A stretch of DNA of 64,000 bases from Roseomonas gilardii (lineage in GTDB: Bacteria; Pseudomonadota; Alphaproteobacteria; Acetobacterales; Acetobacteraceae), in assembly GCF_001941945.1 (NCBI RefSeq), contig NZ_CP015583.1:3107501-3171500 (forward strand), read 5' to 3'. This document shows, piece after piece, positions 53,953 to 63,691 of this stretch. The translations under genes and the position numbers were made by a program. A model generated the notes under the pieces. It had not been told where the DNA came from. It saw only the letters and a list, made by a program, of their open reading frames with translations, and ran no database searches. Within the stretch, counting starts at the first letter, position 1; every line of letters starts with the position of its first letter.

Positions 53953-53969
53953 AGCAATCCCCCTCTGTC

Positions 53970-54019
53970 GAGTCGGCAAAGTGATCAAGCCGAGTCGCCC
54001 CGTCAAGCGAGGGGGACTC
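53970..54019 (-). promoter_or_regulatory. Cluster of three GANTC sites in the ccrM leader
   Basis: GAGTC at 53970-53974, GAGTC at 53992-53996 and GACTC at 54015-54019. Spacings of 22 and 23 bp put them on the same DNA face. They lie immediately upstream of the ccrM start, where methylation by CcrM itself could regulate transcription, as known for the Caulobacter ccrM promoter. Confidence 0.6.
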
Positions 54020-54072
54020 ACACGGCAACTCGCGTCAGTCGCGAAGTCCGTGCGACGCCGCTGTCAACGGGA

Positions 54073-54360
54073 TCAAAGGCCGAACAAGACCCTGGCGATA
54101 TCATGCCCTTCCGAATCGGTCGCGGCACCGCGCGGCGGCATCTCCCGATTCGCGCGGCGGTACCAGTAGCCGGCATTGCCGAGATCGCCCTCGACCCGGT
54201 GCAGCCAGGCATGGACCCAGGCGGCCTCGCGCCCCGGCTCGTCCTGCACGAGCACATGCGCGGCCTCCCACTCCCCGCGCAGCCCATGCCACACCGCCCG
54301 CAGCTCCGGCGACACCCCCTCGGGCACCGCATCCGCCGCCAGCATCTCCTCCGCCGTCAT
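54073..54360 (-). CDS. Conserved hypothetical small protein
   Basis: 95 residues, soluble. It contains EEMLAADAVPEGVSPELRAVWHGLRGEWEAAH and AAWVHAWLHRVEGDLGNAGYWYRRA, a pattern I recognise from short conserved hypothetical proteins in alpha- and gammaproteobacteria. The last region GHDIARVLFGL is also typical. No enzymatic residues are obvious. Between it and rnhB lies the five-hairpin array. Downstream of it, the ccrM gene follows after 120 bp. Confidence 0.75.
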   Translation of the reverse strand: MTAEEMLAADAVPEGVSPELRAVWHGLRGEWEAAHVLVQDEPGREAAWVHAWLHRVEGDLGNAGYWYRRANREMPPRGAATDSEGHDIARVLFGL

Positions 54361-54401
54361 TGCCCCTGCTCCTGCTGCCGCTGCTTGATCAGGCGTGGCG
54401 C

Positions 54402-54609
54402 TCCGGGAGGCTCTGCCTCCCGGACCCTCCGCTCAGGGGGATGGTATCCCCCCGAGACCCCGCCATGAGCGCTCCGCGAGGAGGGGCTTCGACCACCGTT
54501 GCGCCAAGTGGCGACCGGTTGGCCATCACCCCTCCTCGCGGAGCGTTCACAGGGTTCCCAGGGACCAACGTCCCTGGGCGGGGTGACCAGAGGGGCAGAG
54601 CCCCTCTGG
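54402..54609. repeat. Array of five consecutive hairpins
   Basis: TCCGGGAGGC with a 3-nt loop (54402-54424); a CTCAGGGGGAT arm with one mismatch (54432-54456); a perfect 17-bp stem CGCTCCGCGAGGAGGGG (54470-54545) around 42 bases; CCCAGGGAC with loop CAAC (54557-54578); and CCAGAGGGGC with loop AGA (54587-54609). The array fills the 260-bp gap between rnhB and the small gene. The first two hairpins resemble the element at 4039-4070. I see no ORF in it. Confidence 0.75.
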
Positions 54610-54620
54610 CCCAGGTCCGA

Positions 54621-55265
54621 TCACGCAGCAGGCTCCAGCAGCAGGCGAGCCTGATCGACGGGGGCGAAGCCGCGGCGGTGCTGTGGGCAGGGGCCGAGGC
54701 GGGCCAGGGCGGCGCGGTGCGAGGGGGTGGGGTAGCCCGCATGGCCGGCAAAGCCGTAGCCGGGGTGTCGCGCGTCGAGGCGCACCATGGCACGGTCGCG
54801 CAGCACCTTCGCGACGATCGAGGCGGCGGCGATGGAAAGGGAGAGGCCGTCCCCGCCGATCACGCAGCGCGTGGCGCAGGGCAGGCTGTGCGGCGCGCGG
54901 GGCGCCATGTTGCCGTCGATCAGCGCGAGGTCGGGCACGGGGCCGAGGCGGCGCACGGCGCGCAGCATGGCGAGATGGGTGGCGCGCAGGATGTTCAGCG
55001 TGCCGATCTCCACGGCGGTGGCGGCACCCCAGCCAACCCTGGCATGGCCGGCGCGCGCGGCCTCGCGCAGCGCGGCGAAGGCGGCCTCGCGCCGGGCGGC
55101 ATTGAGCTTCTTGCTGTCGTCGAGGAGGCGCGCGAGGGCCGCGGGCGGCTCCGCCACGAAGATCACGGCGCCGGCCAGGACAGGCCCCGCCAGCGGGCCG
55201 CGCCCCGCCTCGTCCACGCCGGCGACACGTCCACCGGCGGCCAGTTCCAGGCTGTAGTCAGGCAT
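54621..55265 (-). CDS. rnhB: Ribonuclease HII
   Basis: 214 residues from ATG 55265, overlapping the hydrolase stop by one base. The conserved start [14 protein letters not shown] supplies D18 and E19, and LIDGNMAP gives the third catalytic Asp. [12 protein letters not shown] and [19 protein letters not shown] are also typical, and the [14 protein letters not shown] block precedes the last helix. It cuts RNA-DNA hybrids and ribonucleotides in DNA. It is codirectional with, and shortly upstream of, ccrM. Confidence 0.94.
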   Translation of the reverse strand: MPDYSLELAAGGRVAGVDEAGRGPLAGPVLAGAVIFVAEPPAALARLLDDSKKLNAARREAAFAALREAARAGHARVGWGAATAVEIGTLNILRATHLAMLRAVRRLGPVPDLALIDGNMAPRAPHSLPCATRCVIGGDGLSLSIAAASIVAKVLRDRAMVRLDARHPGYGFAGHAGYPTPSHRAALARLGPCPQHRRGFAPVDQARLLLEPAA

Positions 55266-56212
55266 CAGATCGAACGCGTCTCCCAGATATCGTGCGGATG
55301 CAGCAGGTCCGGCGCGCCCTCGCGCAGGAAACGCGCCGCGGTCGCATCGCCCAAAAGGGTGGCACGCAGGAAGGCCATGGCAAGCCCCGCCGTGCGGGTG
55401 TGATAGGTCGGGTCGCTCCAACGTGCCCCGGCACCCGGCTCGTCGGCGAAGGAGGCATGCACCGCGCCGTTCAGCACCGCCAGCACGCCGGGATTGCGCG
55501 CCGCCTCGAAGGGCTCGCGTCGCTGCGCCGCGCGCACGCCCTCGATCCAGCCATCGTCGTTGCTGCCGGTGACATGCAGCATCGGCGCCGCGAAGCCGGC
55601 ATAGGCCAGGCGCGGCGGCAGGCCCTGCGCCGGGATGGGCGACAGCGCGATGCCCGCCTTCAGCCGCGGATCGGGCAGGTCCAGCCCCCGGTCGCCGCCC
55701 GGCAGGCGCTGCCCCAGCATGGCCTGCACCGTCCAGGCGCCGAAGGAATGCCCAGCGATGGCGAGGCGCCTCGGGTCCGCCTGGGGCGGCAGGTTGTCGA
55801 GCGCGAAGCGGACATCGCGCAGGCGGTCCAGCGCCACGTTCACGTCGAAGGCCGCCGCCGCCATGGCCATGCGGTCGCCGCCATGGCGCCAGAGGCTGTC
55901 GTCGCTGCCCGGATGCTGCAGGTGGATGGCCAGGAAGCCCGCCCGCGCCAGGGCGCCGCCCAGATAGGCGAGGCCGTGCCGGGAACCGCCCAGCCCGTGG
56001 CTGACCAGCACCGTGGGGAAGGGCCCCTGCCCCGCCGGGACACGCAGCAGCACCGGGATCTCGCGGTCGCGCGCCGGGTCCCGCCAGCGCGCCTCGCTCT
56101 CGGCCGGCTGGGGCGGGGCAGCCTCGCCGCCGACCGGTCGCAGCAACGGTGCGGCCGCCAGTGCCCCAAGCAGCGCGCGTCGCCCCCTTGTCGTGAGACC
56201 CTCCCCCGTCAT
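55265..56212 (-). CDS. Exported alpha/beta hydrolase (dienelactone hydrolase-like)
   Basis: 315 residues from ATG 56212. The reading frame is open to 56434 but upstream residues are not conserved. A Tat-like signal ([18 protein letters not shown]) is followed by [28 protein letters not shown] (oxyanion region), the nucleophile elbow AGHSFGAWT, and [16 protein letters not shown] carrying the likely His. It is a periplasmic or exported esterase/hydrolase of unknown substrate. It overlaps rnhB by one base. The 278 bp upstream to the CDF gene hold no gene I can support. Confidence 0.82.
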   Translation of the reverse strand: MTGEGLTTRGRRALLGALAAAPLLRPVGGEAAPPQPAESEARWRDPARDREIPVLLRVPAGQGPFPTVLVSHGLGGSRHGLAYLGGALARAGFLAIHLQHPGSDDSLWRHGGDRMAMAAAAFDVNVALDRLRDVRFALDNLPPQADPRRLAIAGHSFGAWTVQAMLGQRLPGGDRGLDLPDPRLKAGIALSPIPAQGLPPRLAYAGFAAPMLHVTGSNDDGWIEGVRAAQRREPFEAARNPGVLAVLNGAVHASFADEPGAGARWSDPTYHTRTAGLAMAFLRATLLGDATAARFLREGAPDLLHPHDIWETRSI

Positions 56213-56490
56213 GGGAGCCGGGGAAGAGTGTCGTCGCTGCGCCATGCCGTGAGCACCGCCACGCGGACCGTGCCGCGCTCCTGAGGATGAGGGATGGGTC
56301 GGGTGGGGCGCCGCGAACCGGCCGATCCGCCCCTGCCGCTGTATCTGGGGACGGGTGGCGGGATCGTCCAGGAATCCCGGCAGATGTCGTGGCGGGTACA
56401 TCCGCACAATCTTAACATCAAAACAGCTATTCATATGTTGACGTTGTAACGGCTCCCCGCTATCGCCCCTCTCCTCCCAGGGAGAAGCCC

Positions 56491-57378
56491 ATGTCCCCCA
56501 TCATCCGCCTCGCCCTGGGCAGCATCCTGGTCGGCCTCGTGGTGCTGGGCCTGAAATTCACCGCCTGGTGGGTCACCGGCAGCGTCGCCCTCTATTCCGA
56601 CGCGCTGGAAAGCATCATCAATGTCGTGGCCGCCGGAGCGGCGGCGCTGGCGCTCCATGTCAGCGGGCAGCCCGCCGATGCGGGGCATCCCTATGGCCAT
56701 GGCAAGGCCGAGTACTTCTCCGCCGTGCTGGAAGGCGTGCTCATCGTCCTCGCGGCGCTTTCCATCCTGCGGGAGGCCTGGCTCGGATTCCTGTCGCCCG
56801 CGCCGGTCGGGGCACCGCTGCTCGGCATGCTGATCAACGCCGCTGCCACGGTGCTGAACGGCCTCTGGGCGGCGATCCTGCTCCGCGCCGGCAGGAGATG
56901 GCATTCCCCCGCCCTGCTGGCGGATGCGCGGCACCTCCTCACGGATGTCTTCACCTCCGGCGGCGTGCTGTTGGGCTTCGCCCTGGTGCCATTGACCGGC
57001 TGGCCCTGGCTCGACCCCACCCTGGCAGCACTGGTGGCGCTGAACATCCTCTGGAGCGGCGCCAGCGTGGTGCGGAGTTCCATCGGCGGGCTGATGGATG
57101 CGGCACCGGAGGACGCGGTGATGCGGCGGCTGCGCGAGACCATCTCGCGGAATGCCGATGGGGCGCTGGAGGCGCATGATCTGCGCGCGCATCGTGTCGG
57201 CGGCCGGCTTTTCCTCGAATGCCACCTCGTCCTGCCGGGCGACATGCCACTGCGCGAGGCGCACGCGGTCTGCAACCACGTCGAGGAGGCCCTGCGGCGG
57301 GAGATGGGGGATATCGTGGTGACCATCCATCCGGAGCCGGAGGAGGAGGCGCAGCGGCAGGGCGTGCTGGTGCTCTGA
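56491..57378 (+). CDS. Cation diffusion facilitator (FieF-like) metal efflux protein
   Basis: 295 residues. GGGAG sits eight bases before the ATG. Six helices are present; SVALYSDALESIINVVAAGAA in the second carries the metal site as D and E (most CDFs have two Asp), and ADARHLLTDVFTSGGVL in the fifth gives H and D. The cytosolic C-terminal domain contains GRLFLECHLVLPGDMPLREAHAVCNHVE. It should export Zn or Fe/Mn by proton antiport. The Asp-to-Glu change in the first site may shift metal preference. Confidence 0.88.
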   Translation: MSPIIRLALGSILVGLVVLGLKFTAWWVTGSVALYSDALESIINVVAAGAAALALHVSGQPADAGHPYGHGKAEYFSAVLEGVLIVLAALSILREAWLGFLSPAPVGAPLLGMLINAAATVLNGLWAAILLRAGRRWHSPALLADARHLLTDVFTSGGVLLGFALVPLTGWPWLDPTLAALVALNILWSGASVVRSSIGGLMDAAPEDAVMRRLRETISRNADGALEAHDLRAHRVGGRLFLECHLVLPGDMPLREAHAVCNHVEEALRREMGDIVVTIHPEPEEEAQRQGVLVL

Positions 57379-57399
57379 CGCCGTCTCCGGCGCGCGGAT

Positions 57400-57957
57400 T
57401 CAGAAGCGCAGGCGCCCCGCCGCGCGCAGGCAGAGCAGCAGCGCCGAGACGTGCATCGACTGCTGGATGATACCGTCATCGAGCCGCGCCAGCACCTCCC
57501 GCCAGGGATGCAGCTCCACGGTGATGTCCTCGCCTGGCTCCAGCCGGGGCTCCGCGACCTTGCGCGCGTCCAGGGCCAGCAGGTGGTGGTTGCGGTTGCG
57601 GTGGGAGGCGGGGTTCGGCGAGAGGCTGGAAACGAGGCGCAGCGAGGAGGACGCGTAGCCCGTTTCCTCCAGCAGCTCGCGCGCCCCGGCGGGCAAGGGG
57701 TCGGTCTCGCCCGGGTCCATGCCGCCGGCCGGGAGTTCCAGGCTGAAATCGCGCGATCCGTGCCGGTACTGGCGGACCAGCACCAGTTCATCGGCGGGCG
57801 TCAGCGCGGTGACATGCACCCAGTCGGAATATTCGAAGGTGTAGTAGGGATCGAGGAGGTTGCCGCGCGCATCCTCCACCGCATCCGCATTCACATGGAT
57901 CCAGCGATCCTTGAGGACGGTGCGGGATCGCCGCACCGTCCAGGGTTTCTGCGTCAC
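57400..57957 (-). CDS. Nudix hydrolase (ADP-ribose pyrophosphatase-like)
   Basis: 185 residues. The start is GTG at 57957, which overlaps the gcvP stop as GTGA. The Nudix box is present as [20 protein letters not shown] followed by [35 protein letters not shown] is the usual ADP-ribose-type lead. It hydrolyses nucleoside-diphosphate derivatives. As last gene of the gcv operon it may be under the glycine riboswitch too. The link to glycine is only positional. Confidence 0.85.
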   Translation of the reverse strand: MTQKPWTVRRSRTVLKDRWIHVNADAVEDARGNLLDPYYTFEYSDWVHVTALTPADELVLVRQYRHGSRDFSLELPAGGMDPGETDPLPAGARELLEETGYASSSLRLVSSLSPNPASHRNRNHHLLALDARKVAEPRLEPGEDITVELHPWREVLARLDDGIIQQSMHVSALLLCLRAAGRLRF

Positions 57958-60881
57958 TCGGCGGCGATGCGCATGTCCTGCGCATAGGCTTCGAGCGGCG
58001 CGCAGGTGCAGGCGAGGTTGCGGTCGCCATAGACGTTGTCCACGCGCTTGACCGGCGGCCAGTACTTGTGCGCGCCGACCCAGGGCGCCGGATAGGCGGC
58101 CTGCTGGCGGGAATAGCCATGCGTCCATTCCGCCGCGGTCACTTCCTCGGCAGTGTGGGGCGCGTTCTTCAACGGGTTGTCGGCCCGGTCGAGGCGCCCT
58201 TCCGCCACATCCGCGATCTCCGCGCGGATGGCGATCATCGCCTCCACGAAGCGGTCGAGCTCCGCCTTCGGCTCGCTCTCGGTGGGCTCCACCATCAGCG
58301 TGCCGGTGACGGGCCAGGACATGGTCGGCGCGTGGAAGCCGAAATCCTGGAGACGCTTGGCGATGTCCTCCACCGCGATCCCCGCCTCGGCCTGGAAGCC
58401 TCGGCAGTCGAGGATGCACTCATGCGCCACCATGCCCTGGCGGCCGCGATAGAGCACCGGATAGTGCTCCTCCAGCCGCTTCGCGACATAGTTGGCCGAG
58501 AGGATCGCCACCTGCGTCGCCTTGCGCAGCCCGGCCGCCCCCATCATGCGGATATAGGCATAGGGGATCGGCAGGATCGAGGCGGAGCCGAAGGGCGCGG
58601 CCGAGACCGGGCCGAAGCCCGTCTCCGGCCCCGCCTCGGCCAGCAGCGGGTGGTTCGGCAGGTGCGGCGCCAGATGCGCCGCCACGCCGATCGGGCCGAC
58701 GCCCGGCCCGCCGCCGCCATGCGGGATGCAGAAGGTCTTGTGCAGGTTCAGGTGGCAGACATCCGCGCCGATGCTGGCGGGTGAGGTCAGCCCGACCTGC
58801 GCGTTCATGTTGGCGCCGTCCATGTAGACCTGGCCACCATGCCGGTGGATCAGCGCGCAGATCTCGCGGATGCCTTCCTCGAACACGCCATGCGTCGAGG
58901 GATAGGTGATCATCAGCGCGGCGAGATGCGCGGCGTGCTCCTCCGCCTTGGCACGCAGGTCGTCGAGATCGACGTTGCCGTCATTGTCGCAGCGCACGAC
59001 CACGACGCGCATGCCCGCCATCGCCGCCGAGGCCGGGTTGGTGCCGTGGGCCGAGGACGGGATCAGGCAGACATTGCGCTGCTGGTCGCCGCGCGCATGG
59101 TGCCAGGCGCGGATGGCGAGGAGCCCGGCATACTCGCCCTGGCTGCCCGCGTTCGGCTGCAGCGACACGGCGGCGAAGCCGGTGACGGTGCAGAGCCAGC
59201 TCTCCAGCCGCCGCACCAGCGTCAGGTAGCCCGGGACCTGCTCCGCCGGGGCGAAGGGATGCACGTTGCTGAAGCCCGGCAGCGTGATCGCCATCATCTC
59301 CGCCGTGGCGTTCAGCTTCATCGTGCAGGAACCGAGCGGGATCATGCTGCGGTTCAGCGCGACGTCGCGGTCCTCCAGCGACTTCAGGTAGCGCAGCATG
59401 CCGTGCTCGCTGCGATGCGCGGAGAAGACCTCGGCGGTGAGGATCGCGCTCTCGCGCTCCAGCGCGGCGGGGATGCCGCCAGCGGCCTCGATCTGTCCGA
59501 GTTCGGGCGCCGCCACGCCACCGGCCTCGGACAGAGCCCCGGCCAGATTTGCGAGGTCGTCGCGCGAGACGGTCTCGTCGAGGCTGATGGCGACGCAGCC
59601 CGCATCGACGCGGCGCAGGTTGAAGCCGCGCGAGAGCGCTGCCTGCATCAGCGCATCCGCCTTCGCGCCGGCCTCGACCGCGACCGTGTCGAAGAAGCCC
59701 TCGTGACGCAGCGTGAAGCCCGCCTTCCGCGCCGCGCCGGCCAGCAGCCGCGCCTGCAGATGCACACGGTCGGCGATGCGGCGCAGCCCGTCCGCGCCAT
59801 GCCAGCAGGCATAGAGCCCGGCCATCACCGCCAGCAGCACCTGCGCGGTGCAGATGTTCGAGGTCGCCTTCTCGCGCCGGATATGCTGCTCGCGCGTCTG
59901 GAGCGCGAGGCGCATGGCCGGGCGCCCGGCGGCATCCACCGAGACGCCGACGATGCGGCCCGGCATCAGGCGCTTCAGCCCGTCCTTCACCGCCATGAAG
60001 GCGGCATGCGGGCCGCCCCAGCCCATCGGCACGCCGAAGCGCTGCGAGGAGCCGATGACGATGTCGGCGCCCATCTCGCCCGGCGGCTTCAGCCGCACCA
60101 GGGCCAGCGGGTCCGCCGCCACGATGGCGGTGACGCCGGTGTCGTTGGCGAGCCGGATCTCCGCCTCCAGCTCCGCGCGCAGCTCGCCGGTCGTGCCGGG
60201 ATAGGAGAAGATCGCGGCGAAGGGCCCCTCACTGCGGATCGCCTCGGCCATCTCGCCGGGGGCGTGCGGGCGGATCTCGATGCCCAGCGGCGCGCCGCGG
60301 GTGCGCAGCACGGCCAACGTCTGCGGGTGCAGGTCGCGCGAGACCAGCATCACGCGCCGGTTGGTGGCGCGCGGCCCCTTCACGGCGGCCAGCGCCATGG
60401 CCATCGCCTCCGCCGCCGCCGTGGCCTCGTCGAGCAGCGAGGCATTGGCCACCGGCAGGCCGGTGAGGTCGGCGATCATGGTCTGGAAGTTGACCAGCGC
60501 CTCCAGCCGGCCCTGCGCGATCTCCGCCTGGTACGGCGTATAGGCCGTGTACCAGCCGGGATTCTCCAGCACGTTGCGCAGGATCACCGGCGGCACATGC
60601 GTGCCGTGATAGCCCATGCCGATCAGCGACTTCACCGCGCTGTTCCGCGCGGCCAGCGCGGCCAGTTCGGCCACCACCTCGGACTCGCCGATGGCGGGCG
60701 GCAGCGCGTCGAGCGTGTCCCCCAGGATGGCGGCGGGCACGGTGCGCGCGGTCATGGCATCGAGGCTCTCCGCCCCGATCGCCGCGAGCATCGCCGCGAT
60801 CTCCCCCTCCGAGGGGCCGAGATGGCGGCGGACGAAGCCGCCCTGGTCCTCCAGGGCGGCAAGCTGTTCCAGGGTGCTCAT
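57954..60881 (-). CDS. gcvP: Glycine dehydrogenase (decarboxylating), P-protein
   Basis: 975 residues from ATG 60881, seven bases after gcvH. The fused two-half P-protein is complete: [17 protein letters not shown] and [12 protein letters not shown] in the first half, [14 protein letters not shown] in the second, and the pyridoxal phosphate lysine in [19 protein letters not shown]. It releases CO2 from glycine and passes the aminomethyl group to lipoyl-GcvH. It is translated with gcvH and the Nudix gene. The length is as expected (about 950). Confidence 0.96.
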   Translation of the reverse strand: MSTLEQLAALEDQGGFVRRHLGPSEGEIAAMLAAIGAESLDAMTARTVPAAILGDTLDALPPAIGESEVVAELAALAARNSAVKSLIGMGYHGTHVPPVILRNVLENPGWYTAYTPYQAEIAQGRLEALVNFQTMIADLTGLPVANASLLDEATAAAEAMAMALAAVKGPRATNRRVMLVSRDLHPQTLAVLRTRGAPLGIEIRPHAPGEMAEAIRSEGPFAAIFSYPGTTGELRAELEAEIRLANDTGVTAIVAADPLALVRLKPPGEMGADIVIGSSQRFGVPMGWGGPHAAFMAVKDGLKRLMPGRIVGVSVDAAGRPAMRLALQTREQHIRREKATSNICTAQVLLAVMAGLYACWHGADGLRRIADRVHLQARLLAGAARKAGFTLRHEGFFDTVAVEAGAKADALMQAALSRGFNLRRVDAGCVAISLDETVSRDDLANLAGALSEAGGVAAPELGQIEAAGGIPAALERESAILTAEVFSAHRSEHGMLRYLKSLEDRDVALNRSMIPLGSCTMKLNATAEMMAITLPGFSNVHPFAPAEQVPGYLTLVRRLESWLCTVTGFAAVSLQPNAGSQGEYAGLLAIRAWHHARGDQQRNVCLIPSSAHGTNPASAAMAGMRVVVVRCDNDGNVDLDDLRAKAEEHAAHLAALMITYPSTHGVFEEGIREICALIHRHGGQVYMDGANMNAQVGLTSPASIGADVCHLNLHKTFCIPHGGGGPGVGPIGVAAHLAPHLPNHPLLAEAGPETGFGPVSAAPFGSASILPIPYAYIRMMGAAGLRKATQVAILSANYVAKRLEEHYPVLYRGRQGMVAHECILDCRGFQAEAGIAVEDIAKRLQDFGFHAPTMSWPVTGTLMVEPTESEPKAELDRFVEAMIAIRAEIADVAEGRLDRADNPLKNAPHTAEEVTAAEWTHGYSRQQAAYPAPWVGAHKYWPPVKRVDNVYGDRNLACTCAPLEAYAQDMRIAAE

Positions 60882-60888
60882 CGCGACA

Positions 60889-61263
60889 TCAACCGGCAGC
60901 GGCCACGGCCTCGTAGGCCGCTTCGTCCAGCAGCCCGTCCACCTCGGCGGCATCCTTCGGCTTGATGCGGAAGAACCAGCCCTCGCCCATCGGGTCGCGG
61001 TTCACCAGGCCGGGATCGTCACCCAGCGCCTCATTGGCGCCGGTGATGGTGCCCGCCACCGGGGCATAGATGTCGGACGCGGCCTTCACGCTCTCCACCA
61101 CCGCGATGGACTCGCCCGCCTCGACCTCGCGCCCCACCTCGGGGAGATCGACGAAGACGATGTCGCCCAGGGCTTCCTGGGCATGGCTGGTGATGCCGAC
61201 CACGGCATCCTCGCCCTCGGGACGGACCCATTCATGGCTGGCGGTGTAGCGGATCTGGGACAT
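60889..61263 (-). CDS. gcvH: Glycine cleavage system H-protein
   Basis: 124 residues. The lipoylation lysine is K60 in [14 protein letters not shown]. The start [20 protein letters not shown] and the C-terminal [15 protein letters not shown] are typical. It carries the aminomethyl group between GcvP and GcvT on its lipoyl arm. It lies between gcvT and gcvP, with a short tandem repeat just before it. Confidence 0.96.
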   Translation of the reverse strand: MSQIRYTASHEWVRPEGEDAVVGITSHAQEALGDIVFVDLPEVGREVEAGESIAVVESVKAASDIYAPVAGTITGANEALGDDPGLVNRDPMGEGWFFRIKPKDAAEVDGLLDEAAYEAVAAAG

Positions 61264-61292
61264 TCGGCGGGTTCCTGCAAATCGGTCTGGAG

Positions 61293-61346
61293 AGATCGGT
61301 CCGGGCAGATCGGTCCGGGCGTGCCCGCCCCTTCCCGGGCGGGCAC
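61293..61346. repeat. Tandem 14-bp repeat and hairpin between gcvT and gcvH
   Basis: Two identical 14-bp units (AGATCGGTCCGGGC, 61293-61320) with a diverged third copy at 61279-61292. A perfect 10-bp hairpin GTGCCCGCCC with a 6-nt loop follows at 61321-61346. They separate gcvT from gcvH and might tune relative expression. Confidence 0.6.
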
Positions 61347-61361
61347 GGGGGGAAAAAACGA

Positions 61362-62477
61362 TCAGGCGCGGCTGGCGCGCTTGTAGCGGTGCGGCACGAA
61401 GGGCATGGGCGCGACCTTCGCGGCGACGGGCTTGCCGCGCACCATCAGGTCCAGCGCCGTGCCATCCGTGGCGAGGTCGGGGCGGACATAGCCCATGGCG
61501 ACGGGCGCCCCGAGCGTCGGGCCGAAGCCGCCGCTGGTCACCTCGCCCACCACCTCCGCGCCGGACTGGATCGGGGTATGGGCGCGGGCGGGCTGGCGCC
61601 CCTCGACGGCGAAGCCGACGCGCAGGCGCTTCGGGCCGTGGTCCAACTCTTCCCGCACCCGGTCAGCGCCGCGGAAGTTCCATTCGGTGCGGCGGCGCTT
61701 GCCGATGGTCCAGTTCAGCGCCGCCTCGATGGGGCTCGTGGTCTCGTCCAGGTCGTTGCCGTAGAGGCAGAGCCCGGCCTCCAGCCGCAGGCTGTCGCGC
61801 GCGCCCAGCCCCGCCGGGGCGGTTCCCGCCGCGACCAGCGCCTCGGCCAGCTTCGTGGCATTCTCCGCCGGCACGCTGATCTCGTAGCCATCCTCGCCCG
61901 TGTAGCCGGAGCGGCTGACCAAGGCGGGACCGCCCGCCAGCGTCACCTCGGCCACGCCCATGAAGGGCAGCGCCGCCACCTCGGGCGCCAGCCCAGCGAG
62001 GATGCGTTCGGCCGCCGGCCCCTGCAGCGCCAGCAGCGCGCGGTCCGGCATCGGCGCCAGGGTGATGGAAGGCGGCAGGATGGCCCCGATCGCCGCCTCG
62101 TCCACCGCCTTGCGGGAGGCGTTCAGCACCAGGAACATCCGGTCGCCGAGATTGGTGAACATGAAGTCGTCGAGGATGCCGCCCGCCTCGGTCATCAGCA
62201 CGCCGTAACGCTGCCGGGCTGGCTTCAGCCCCTGCACGTCGGCGGGGGTCAGGGCCTCCAGCGCCGCCGCCGCGCCCTCGCCCCGCAGCTCCGCCTGCCC
62301 CATATGGGAGACGTCGAACAGGGCCGCGCCTTCGCGGCAGGCCTTGTGCTCGGCGATGATGCCGGCGGGGTACTGCACCGGCATCATATAGCCGGCGAAG
62401 GGCACCATGCGCGCGCCCTGGGCGCGGTGCCAGTTGGCCAGCGGGGTCTCAAGCATCGTCTCGGCGGCGTCGGCCAC
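61362..62477 (-). CDS. gcvT: Glycine cleavage system T-protein (aminomethyltransferase)
   Basis: 371 residues. The GTG start at 62477 is set by AAGGAGG four bases upstream; ATG 62453 (MLETPL) is an alternative. Typical GcvT blocks are present: [50 protein letters not shown] and [23 protein letters not shown]. It transfers the methylene group to tetrahydrofolate and frees ammonia. It is the first gene of the operon, directly behind the glycine riboswitch. Confidence 0.96.
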   Translation of the reverse strand: MADAAETMLETPLANWHRAQGARMVPFAGYMMPVQYPAGIIAEHKACREGAALFDVSHMGQAELRGEGAAAALEALTPADVQGLKPARQRYGVLMTEAGGILDDFMFTNLGDRMFLVLNASRKAVDEAAIGAILPPSITLAPMPDRALLALQGPAAERILAGLAPEVAALPFMGVAEVTLAGGPALVSRSGYTGEDGYEISVPAENATKLAEALVAAGTAPAGLGARDSLRLEAGLCLYGNDLDETTSPIEAALNWTIGKRRRTEWNFRGADRVREELDHGPKRLRVGFAVEGRQPARAHTPIQSGAEVVGEVTSGGFGPTLGAPVAMGYVRPDLATDGTALDLMVRGKPVAAKVAPMPFVPHRYKRASRA

Positions 62478-62520
62478 GCATCCTCCTTCGCCGCTCAGGG
62501 CGGCGGAACGGAACGTGGCC

Positions 62521-62730
62521 CCCCTCTGTCCATGGACCTGAGAGATTCGGCCGGGCATGGCGCCCGCGCCTTACTCCGTCGGTGCCGGCACGCCCGTTTC
62601 GGGGCGGGCCGGGCTTTCCAGAGGCCCCTTCCCCACGCGGTCCATCGGGCCTGAGCGTTTCCGGGGGCCGGTTGCGCCTTCGGCGGAGGCCGGCCGGTTC
62701 GGCACCGGACGGCCTCGCTCTCCCGCGCGG
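62521..62730 (-). promoter_or_regulatory. Tandem glycine riboswitch
   Basis: On the minus strand two aptamers follow each other. The first has GCGGGAGAG, CCGCCGAAGGCGCAACC and GCTCAGG-N5-GGACCG; the second has CACCGACGGAGTAA and CTCTCAGG-N5-GGACAGAGG. These are the conserved cores of glycine aptamers I and II, joined by the usual short linker. It ends about 44 bp before the gcvT start and should switch the operon on when glycine is high. Confidence 0.88.
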
Positions 62731-62748
62731 GATCAGCGGGTACGAGCC

Positions 62749-62778
62749 GTTATGGCATTGCGGCATGGGCGCTGGCAA
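62749..62778 (-). promoter_or_regulatory. Possible gcv promoter
   Basis: TTGCCA (complement 62773-62778), an 18-bp spacer and CATAAC (complement 62749-62754). The start site would fall about ten bases before the first riboswitch stem, which is where it should be. Confidence 0.45.
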
Positions 62779-62783
62779 CGGCG

Positions 62784-63113
62784 GTGAGCGGGTGGAAGGC
62801 GCTGGCCACCTCCCCGCTGCGCACGGCGGCGGGGCAGAGCATGGTCTCCGCGCGTGCCTATGAACGGCAGCGCAACGGCAGGCCGGAGCATGTCTCCGCC
62901 TATACACGCGGCGGGCGGGCCGGACAGGGGAACACCGCTGCCACGCCTCGCCCCGGCATCGTCCCGGTCCAGCTCGGGCCCTTCCTGCTGGCGCCCAAGC
63001 CGCCTGTTCCTCTGCCACGAGCGCGCATCACGCCCCGGGGGGCCACGGAAACACCCGAAACAGGCGGCCTTCCGAAAGATCCGGACCGCCAAGACAGAAG
63101 AAACCGAGGTTGA
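62784..63113 (+). CDS. Pro/Arg-rich ORF preceding the toxin-like gene
   Basis: 109 residues from GTG 62784; ATG 62841 is possible. The N-terminal half has ERQRNGRPEHVSAYTRGGRAG, a YTR-type motif that I associate with pre-toxin regions of polymorphic toxins. The second half is Pro/Arg-rich and probably disordered. Its TGA stop overlaps the TTG start of the next ORF (TTGA). It could be an independent gene, or the N-terminal part of the toxin split by a frameshift. The start lies beside the gcv promoter, and no promoter of its own is evident. Confidence 0.4.
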   Translation: MSGWKALATSPLRTAAGQSMVSARAYERQRNGRPEHVSAYTRGGRAGQGNTAATPRPGIVPVQLGPFLLAPKPPVPLPRARITPRGATETPETGGLPKDPDRQDRRNRG

Positions 63114-63370
63114 GCGGCAAGGAGGCGGCTAGCGATGTTCCGAGCTGGGCAAGGGGTATCCCACGCGGGCAAAACCAGACAGCCGAGGAATACGCCACGA
63201 AGTTGATGAACGACCAGTATGGCAAAGGGAACTGGGAAAGAAGTTTGCCAAATGGCAAAGGCGGGAAGGGCCCAGGCAGTGATTATAGCAAGATCAAAAA
63301 ATACGGTGGACGTGCCTTCATGGAATGGCTGCTTGGCACACAAGCAGAGGACGAGGACAACATCATATGA
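63110..63370 (+). CDS. Polymorphic-toxin-like C-terminal domain (orphan toxin)
   Basis: 86 residues starting with TTG 63110. The sequence has NQTAEEYATKLMNDQYGKGNW, then KGPGSDYSKIKKYGGRAF, which resembles C-terminal toxin domains found after Rhs, CdiA and similar carriers. GC drops clearly compared with the rest of the window. The stop overlaps the immunity-like gene as ATGA. No carrier domain remains, so it may be a displaced toxin tip. The biochemical activity is unknown; the call rests on motif shape, gene order and GC. Confidence 0.5.
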   Translation: MSGKEAASDVPSWARGIPRGQNQTAEEYATKLMNDQYGKGNWERSLPNGKGGKGPGSDYSKIKKYGGRAFMEWLLGTQAEDEDNII

Positions 63371-63621
63371 GTGATGAAGGCACGATCTTCTGGCACGTCT
63401 ATCATTGCCAGATGGGTGCGGAGGATGACGAAACGGATACCGATGAGATCGAGCTGACCCTGAAGCTCGTCGGCTTCTATTCTTCCCTGCAGAAAGCGGA
63501 AGAAGCCGTCGAACGGATGCGAAAGCTCCCTGGCTTCCGCGACTGGCCGGATGGTTTCCGAATCTATCAGGGCGGTCTGGATGGCACGAACTGGACAGAA
63601 GGTTTCGGCATCGACTTCTGA
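63367..63621 (+). CDS. Immunity-like protein 1
   Basis: 84 residues, overlapping the toxin-like stop (ATGA). It is acidic: HCQMGAEDDETDTDEIELT, then LVGFYSSLQKAEEAVERMRKL and PGFRDWPDGFRIY, ending TEGFGIDF. I recognise this shape as a small family (I believe DUF7336) that often stands beside polymorphic toxins and is likely to be immunity protein. The second copy is at 63692. Confidence 0.55.
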   Translation: MSDEGTIFWHVYHCQMGAEDDETDTDEIELTLKLVGFYSSLQKAEEAVERMRKLPGFRDWPDGFRIYQGGLDGTNWTEGFGIDF

Positions 63622-63691
63622 CAGTGGTTCTTTAGGCACCAGCACTGGCCATCTCCCAGTTTGCTATCTCTGTCCCACAGGGCGAAGGATC

